From Lachnospiraceae bacterium (GTDB lineage Bacteria; Bacillota; Clostridia; Lachnospirales; Lachnospiraceae), in assembly GCA_028693165.1 (NCBI GenBank), contig JAQUVX010000029.1, forward strand, positions 1 to 38,272: a DNA stretch of 38,272 bases. Direction: 5' to 3'. This document shows positions 33,913 through 38,272 of this stretch, piece by piece (positions within the stretch are counted from its first letter, which is position 1; every line of letters starts with the position of its first letter). The translations under genes and the position numbers were made by a program. The notes beneath the pieces are model-generated. The model worked only from the letters and a program-made list of their open reading frames with translations. It searched no databases and was not told the origin of the DNA.

Positions 33913-35790
33913 ATGGAAAAACAGATGGACTATACAACCAATCAACAGAGTACGATCATGCAGCAGAGCTGGGTGAAGCGGGGAATCCACTGGAAGAATG
34001 ATCTGCTGGCATTTTTTCTGCTGACGGGGTTTGCATTTTTGGTGAACCGGCATATGGAATTAAAGGGACTCTACATGGACGACCTCTATCAGTGGTTCTG
34101 CTACGGAGAGCAGTCCTTTGCAGAAAGTGTGCTGACGCCGGGCGGCACCCGGTTCCGCGTCCTCTACAATCTGGCAGTCTGGCTGCAGATGGCATTGTTT
34201 GGACCTCATGTGAACTGGTATGTTCCATTTAATATTTTGATCAATGCGGGAATCGCATACACGCTGTACAAGATGGCGCGCGGCTTCAGCCGTTCCGTTT
34301 ACGTGGGTATCGTGTGCGGGATTCTGTTTCTGGTATCGCGTATGTCCTACTATCAGATCGGTCAGGTGCTGGGCCTGATGGAGTCCATGGCCATGTGGCT
34401 GGCGCTTATGATCCTGTATCTGCTCTATGGGTATTTAAACGAGCGGGACGAGAAGGACCATCGCCGGATTTATGTGGCGAGCGTGCTGTATGCGGCGGTC
34501 TGCTTTGTACATGAGCGTTACATGGTGCTTCTGCCGCTGTTCTTCGTGGTGCTCCTGTTTCGGAAAGCGAGAAACTGGCGGCTCTGGGCGGCTCCGGCTG
34601 CCGGCTTTGCCTTTGTGCAGCTGATGCGTTTCCTGATGATCGGTACGGTGATCCCGGCGGGAACCGGAGGCACGGAGGTGGCGAAGACGTTGTCGGTTGG
34701 CTCGGTATTTCACTTTGCACTGAGCCAGATCGCTTACCTGTTTGGAATCAATGCGGGGCCGGAGCATCTGAACGGACAAAATTTCCGCGAGGCACCCCTT
34801 GGCATTCTGCTGTTGATTGCTATGGCGGATCTGATGCTGGTGGGGATTGTCATCGCGTTTCTCATGAAGCTGGTTTCCTGTGGCAAGAAGTCTGTGGCGT
34901 ATTTGCAGACGGCACTTTTATTTGTGCTGTTTATCGGGGCCTGCATCGCCTGTTCCAGCGTGACGATCCGTGTGGAGATGCGCTGGGTGTACGTCTCCTA
35001 CGCGGCGGCGCTTTTGTTTGTGTCGTGGATGTACGGCGTGCTGACCGATGGCATGGCAGAGAAGGGGCTTTGGATGCAGGCGCTTCCGTTCCTCGGCATG
35101 CTGACTGTGTATGCGGTGCTGACACTGCCGGTGGAGCAATATTACCGCGGGCTGTTTCCGAATCTGTATTACTGGCCGGAGCAGGAGCGCTACAATTCTC
35201 TGGCGGAGGAGACTTACGGCAATTACGGCGATGAGATATTTGGAAAGACGATCTACATCGTCGGTGACAAATTCAAGATGAGTAAATTCACGGAAGAAAC
35301 CTTCTTTAAGGTGTTCGACCGTCAGAAACGAAAAGACTGCGTGGCCGTCGAACACATCAAGGATGTGCGGGAGATCGGACTGATTACCGACAATATGCTG
35401 ATCATTCAGGAGGACCCGGAGCACAACCGGTTCCAGGATGTGACGCATGTGGTCAGCACCTTTAAATGCCGCCCGATCTACGGACTCTACGATGACGGCT
35501 GGGTGGACGAGCGGGCGCAGGTGCAGGTCATGGCCGGGAGCACGGGTGTGATCGATCTGACCCTGAACTATCCGCGTGATCTGCGGGAGGATCAGTGGAC
35601 GACGATCTATGTCAATGGAGAGGCTCAGACGTATCTGAACTTCGATGAAAATACGGAGCATACGACCCTGCAGGTGGAGCCTTACGAACCGGTTACCCTG
35701 CGGTTTGAGAGCAATTTCTATGTGCCGAATGCACTGGAGAAACGTGGAGCGACGCGGCTGGCATTTCTGCTTGCCATGAAGGCGGATTAA
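33913..35790 (+). CDS. Polytopic membrane protein, GT-C glycosyltransferase-like
   Basis: About 625 residues. Hydrophobic helices fill roughly 30-430, followed by a soluble C-terminal part of about 190 residues. The first extracytoplasmic loop contains L-Y-M-D-D-L-Y-Q-W, the acidic-pair position typical of GT-C lipid-sugar-dependent glycosyltransferases, and the M-S-Y-Y-Q-I-G-Q loop is similar to such proteins. I do not recognise a named family. The ATG at 33913 follows AAGGAGA, though 12 bases apart; an in-frame ATG at 33871 is also possible and adds 14 residues. Lying between a GT2 enzyme and the CDP-sugar genes, it is likely to decorate the glycan on the outer face. Confidence 0.65.
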   Translation: MEKQMDYTTNQQSTIMQQSWVKRGIHWKNDLLAFFLLTGFAFLVNRHMELKGLYMDDLYQWFCYGEQSFAESVLTPGGTRFRVLYNLAVWLQMALFGPHVNWYVPFNILINAGIAYTLYKMARGFSRSVYVGIVCGILFLVSRMSYYQIGQVLGLMESMAMWLALMILYLLYGYLNERDEKDHRRIYVASVLYAAVCFVHERYMVLLPLFFVVLLFRKARNWRLWAAPAAGFAFVQLMRFLMIGTVIPAGTGGTEVAKTLSVGSVFHFALSQIAYLFGINAGPEHLNGQNFREAPLGILLLIAMADLMLVGIVIAFLMKLVSCGKKSVAYLQTALLFVLFIGACIACSSVTIRVEMRWVYVSYAAALLFVSWMYGVLTDGMAEKGLWMQALPFLGMLTVYAVLTLPVEQYYRGLFPNLYYWPEQERYNSLAEETYGNYGDEIFGKTIYIVGDKFKMSKFTEETFFKVFDRQKRKDCVAVEHIKDVREIGLITDNMLIIQEDPEHNRFQDVTHVVSTFKCRPIYGLYDDGWVDERAQVQVMAGSTGVIDLTLNYPRDLREDQWTTIYVNGEAQTYLNFDENTEHTTLQVEPYEPVTLRFESNFYVPNALEKRGATRLAFLLAMKAD

Positions 35791-35812
35791 GGAAAGGTAC
35801 GGAGGAGAGCAT

Positions 35813-36586
35813 ATGAAGGTAGTAATTCTGGCCGGTGGGCTGGGTACAAGGATCAGTGAAGAGAGCCATTTGAAGCCGAAGCCGATGATTGAGATTGGCG
35901 GGCAGCCGATTCTGTGGCATATCATGAAATATTATTCTGAGTACGGATACCATGATTTTGTGATCTGTCTGGGATATAAACAGTACGTGGTCAAGGAATA
36001 TTTTGCAGATTATTTTCTTCATACCTCGGACGTGACCTTCGATCTGGCAAACAACCAGATGGAGGTGCACAACAACTATTCAGAGCCGTGGAAGGTGACG
36101 CTGGTGGATACCGGTCTGCACACCATGACCGGCGGCCGTGTGAAGCGAATCCAGCAGTACATCGGCGATGAGCCGTTTATGCTGACCTATGGTGATGGGG
36201 TGTGCAATGTAGATCTGAATGCACTCCTGAAATTCCATCAGAGCCACGGGAAGACGGCAACCATCACCACAGTCAATATCGGACAGCAAAAAGGCGTGCT
36301 GGACATTGGCCCGGACAATACGATTCATTCGTTTCGGGAAAAAGATTCCATGGACGGTGCCGTGATCAACGGCGGCTTCATGGTCATGAATCCGGAGATT
36401 TTCGATTATTTAAAAGGCGATGATACCGTGTTTGAGCGGGAGCCGATGCAGACGCTGGCGGAGGAAGGACAGATGATGTCATTCTACCACAGCGGTTTCT
36501 GGCAGTGCATGGACACCCAGCGGGAGATGAATAAGCTGGAGACGCTGTGGCAGTCGGACAACGCGCCGTGGAAGATCTGGAAGTAG
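35813..36586 (+). CDS. rfbF: Glucose-1-phosphate cytidylyltransferase
   Basis: A 257-residue nucleotidyltransferase making CDP-glucose from CTP and glucose 1-phosphate. It has I-L-A-G-G-L-G-T-R-I-S-E-E, then K-P-K-P-M-I-E-I-G-G, and the RfbF-specific W-H-I-M-K-Y-Y...Y-G-Y-H-D-F stretch. Later motifs are M-L-T-Y-G-D-G-V-C-N-V-D and G-F-W-Q-C-M-D-T-Q-R-E. The length equals known RfbF/DdhA proteins. GGAGGAG precedes the ATG. The dehydratase gene rfbG follows 29 bases later, the conserved pair for CDP-4-keto-6-deoxyglucose. Confidence 0.95.
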   Translation: MKVVILAGGLGTRISEESHLKPKPMIEIGGQPILWHIMKYYSEYGYHDFVICLGYKQYVVKEYFADYFLHTSDVTFDLANNQMEVHNNYSEPWKVTLVDTGLHTMTGGRVKRIQQYIGDEPFMLTYGDGVCNVDLNALLKFHQSHGKTATITTVNIGQQKGVLDIGPDNTIHSFREKDSMDGAVINGGFMVMNPEIFDYLKGDDTVFEREPMQTLAEEGQMMSFYHSGFWQCMDTQREMNKLETLWQSDNAPWKIWK

Positions 36587-36615
36587 AAGAGACAGAACCG
36601 GACAGGAGAACAGTC

Positions 36616-37683
36616 ATGTACAATTTGGAAGCATGTAAGGAATTTTATAAAGAGAAACGGGTGCTGGTGACCGGACACACGGGATTTAAGGGAAGCTGGC
36701 TCTGCCGGATTCTGACCCTGGCCGGGGCGCAGGTGACCGGGTATGCCCTGGAAGCGCCGACCGACCCCTCCATCTTTGGTATCGTTGGCATGGCGGACAT
36801 CATGCATTCGGTGATCGCAGATATCCGGGACTTGAAGCAGCTCAAGGCGGTGTTTGATGAGGTGCAGCCGGAGATCGTGATTCATCTGGCCGCGCAGCCG
36901 ATCGTGCGCGATTCCTACAAAGATCCGGTTTATACTTACGAGACAAATGTCATGGGAACGGTGAATCTGATGGAATGTGTGCGTCAGACACCGTCGGTTC
37001 GCTCTCTTTTGAATGTGACGACCGATAAGGTCTATGAGAATAAAGAATGGGAGTACGGGTATCGGGAGTGTGATCCGCTGGATGGCTATGATCCGTATTC
37101 CAACAGTAAATCCTGTTCTGAGCTGGTGACGCACAGTTATCAGAAATCCTTCTTTCAGGATCGTGCCTGCTCCATCTCCACGGCCCGTGCGGGCAATGTG
37201 ATCGGCGGCGGTGATTTCGCGAACGACCGGATCATCCCGGATTGCGTGCGTGCCATGGCGGCGGGAAAGGCGATTGTGGTGCGAAATCCCTACTCCACCC
37301 GCCCGTTCCAGCATGTGCTGGAACCGCTGTTCGCGTATTTAGAGATCGCCCAGAAGCAGTATGAGGACCCGAAGTATCATGGATATTACAATGTGGGACC
37401 GGACGACTGCGACTGCGTGACCACGGGCAATCTGGTCACGATGTTCTGTGAGCTGTGGGGAGGCGATGCGTCCTGGATCAACCAGCACGACGGCGGCCCT
37501 CACGAGGCGAATTTTCTGAAACTGGACTGTTCAAAGCTCAAGCACGCGTTCGGCTGGCAGCCGACCTGGCATATCCGCGAGGCCGTGGACAAAACGATCG
37601 CCTGGTCCAAGGCGTATCTGGACGGCGAGGATATGATGGAAATGCTGGATAGGCAGATCGCGGAATTCGGGCAGGGGCGGTAG
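36616..37683 (+). CDS. rfbG: CDP-glucose 4,6-dehydratase
   Basis: A 355-residue short-chain dehydrogenase/reductase that converts CDP-glucose to CDP-4-keto-6-deoxyglucose. The NAD-binding motif is G-H-T-G-F-K-G-S-W near residue 21, H-L-A-A-Q-P-I-V-R follows, and the catalytic Thr/Tyr/Lys set lies in N-V-T-T-D-K-V-Y and D-P-Y-S-N-S-K. G-N-V-I-G-G-G-D-F-A and the R-P-F-Q-H-V-L-E-P-L motif are RfbG hallmarks. I chose the ATG at 36616 because AGGAG (36604-36608) is seven bases upstream; the longer frame begins inside rfbF. It is the last recognisable gene of the cluster. A following step such as RfbH is not in the window. Confidence 0.94.
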   Translation: MYNLEACKEFYKEKRVLVTGHTGFKGSWLCRILTLAGAQVTGYALEAPTDPSIFGIVGMADIMHSVIADIRDLKQLKAVFDEVQPEIVIHLAAQPIVRDSYKDPVYTYETNVMGTVNLMECVRQTPSVRSLLNVTTDKVYENKEWEYGYRECDPLDGYDPYSNSKSCSELVTHSYQKSFFQDRACSISTARAGNVIGGGDFANDRIIPDCVRAMAAGKAIVVRNPYSTRPFQHVLEPLFAYLEIAQKQYEDPKYHGYYNVGPDDCDCVTTGNLVTMFCELWGGDASWINQHDGGPHEANFLKLDCSKLKHAFGWQPTWHIREAVDKTIAWSKAYLDGEDMMEMLDRQIAEFGQGR

Positions 37684-37755
37684 GAGCGAGTTGGGTAGGA
37701 GTGTGATTTTTGCTTAGTTGCATGGGGGCCCGGTTGCATGGCAAGGAAAAGAGTT

Positions 37756-38141
37756 CAAATTTTGTTTGTTTTGGACAATTCTGGCTTTGACAGCATTGAA
37801 ATTACCCAAATGATCTCTTGAAATTTGCTTTATGTCAACCGGCTGGACAATTTCCGAGGAGAAGTCCCGTCAGTTGCCCAGGTTTCACTGATTCCTTGGG
37901 CAATTAAGGCGAGTTTGATACAAGAATTGTCCAAACGCTGGATAATTCCAAATTTTGTCCGTTTTGGACAATTCTGGCTTTGACAGCATTGAAATTACCC
38001 AAATGATCTTCGAGAATTCGCTGTATGTCAATCGATTGGACAATTTTCGAGTAGAAGTACCTCCAGTTGCCCAGGTTTTATTGATTTCTTGGGCAATCAA
38101 GGCGAGTTTGATACAAGAATTATCCAAACGCCGGACAATCC
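37756..38141. repeat. Two tandem 193-bp repeat units with internal inverted motifs
   Basis: Units at 37756-37948 and 37949-38141 align without gaps at about 87% identity by hand count (25 differences). Each begins near TTTTGGACAATT and ends near AATTGTCCAAAC, so the unit ends are inverted copies. Inside, ATTACCCAA and TTGGGCAAT are also inverted, and TTGCCCAGG pairs with CCTTGGGCAA (one bulge) around an 11-base loop. The period is not a multiple of three, so a coding repeat is unlikely. The start of a third copy (about six matching bases) is visible at 38142. The rest of 37684-37755 holds only a GTTGCATGG direct repeat (37717 and 37733). Confidence 0.85.
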
Positions 38142-38151
38142 CGAATTAAAA

Positions 38152-38272
38152 TGTACCCTATAAAGTGGACACGCAAAAAACAATCTAATTACCCAAAGAA
38201 CATGGCTGTCCCTGCGTTCTGGACATGAGATTTCTTCGTATTGACCAAGGAAAACTCATTTTTGTGGCTGAA
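38152..38272. mobile_element. Possible insertion-sequence end running off the right edge
   Basis: Directly after the repeat array, the sequence TGTACCCTATAAAGTGGACA (38152-38171) has the TGTA start and the GTGGACA pattern common at IS3/IS150-type terminal inverted repeats. The remaining 100 bases contain short open frames on both strands but no recognisable transposase motif, and the other end lies outside the window. This is a resemblance only. Confidence 0.25.

Noticed and set aside
37885-38127. 80-residue minus-strand open frame across the tandem repeats
   Set aside because: The repeat period is 193 bp, so the second copy is read in a different frame; a coding repeat would keep a multiple of three. 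No ribosome binding site.
37756-38141. CRISPR array
   Set aside because: Only two long units with no short identical repeats separated by unique spacers, and no cas genes.

Overview
The window looks like a chromosomal segment of a Gram-positive, gut-type anaerobe, most likely a Lachnospiraceae/Clostridia member. The signs are lipoproteins with Cys lipoboxes followed by Ala/Thr/Glu-rich linkers, AGGAGG-type ribosome binding sites with some TTG and GTG starts, a class III (anaerobic, glycyl-radical) ribonucleotide reductase, a TAXI-type TRAP transporter, and base composition near half G+C. No rRNA, tRNA or CRISPR array was seen. This taxonomic call is inference from gene content.

Layout. (1) 1-3992: tail of an unidentified protein, an AraC-type regulator on the minus strand, and a divergent pair made of a MATE transporter fused in frame to a PHP phosphatase-type domain plus a sugar O-acetyltransferase. 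(2) 3974-14067: a minus-strand PrpR-like regulator divergent from a seven-gene uptake and catabolism operon: TAXI binding protein, fused TRAP permease, YhcH/YiaL cupin, DUF1537 acid-sugar kinase, iron-type alcohol dehydrogenase, DapA-family aldolase, PdxA2-like dehydrogenase. Two GTTTCA dyads flank a good promoter for it. The kinase plus PdxA2 pair points to four-carbon acid sugars (threonate/erythronate class) ending in dihydroxyacetone phosphate. The aldolase and alcohol dehydrogenase are not explained by the described pathways, so this is the best candidate for an undescribed pathway. (3) 14068-14392: an intergenic stretch of nested inverted repeats. (4) 14393-17213: an exported subtilase and a convergent D-Ala-D-Ala carboxypeptidase sharing a bidirectional terminator. 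(5) 17411-19600: nrdD. (6) 19756-24747: a BMP-type nucleoside ABC importer (lipoprotein, double ATPase, two permeases).

(7) 24814-37683: a cell-surface glycan block. It opens with a DUF975 membrane protein and a Wzt-like export ATPase with a carbohydrate-binding C-terminus, then a 1312-residue methyltransferase/kinase-like/coiled-coil/GT2/GT4 protein. Next come a heptose-nucleotide set (hddC, gmhB, gmhA), a GT2 enzyme, a GT-C-like membrane protein and the first two CDP-6-deoxyhexose genes (rfbF, rfbG). Three expected partners are not in the window: the ABC-2 permease, the heptose kinase HddA and an enzyme acting after RfbG.

(8) 37684-38272: no confident gene. It holds two tandem 193-bp repeat units rich in inverted motifs, then a sequence resembling an insertion-sequence end. 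Start codons were moved inward from the longest reading frame where a ribosome binding site supports it (aldolase, carboxypeptidase, gmhA, the GT-C-like protein, rfbG).
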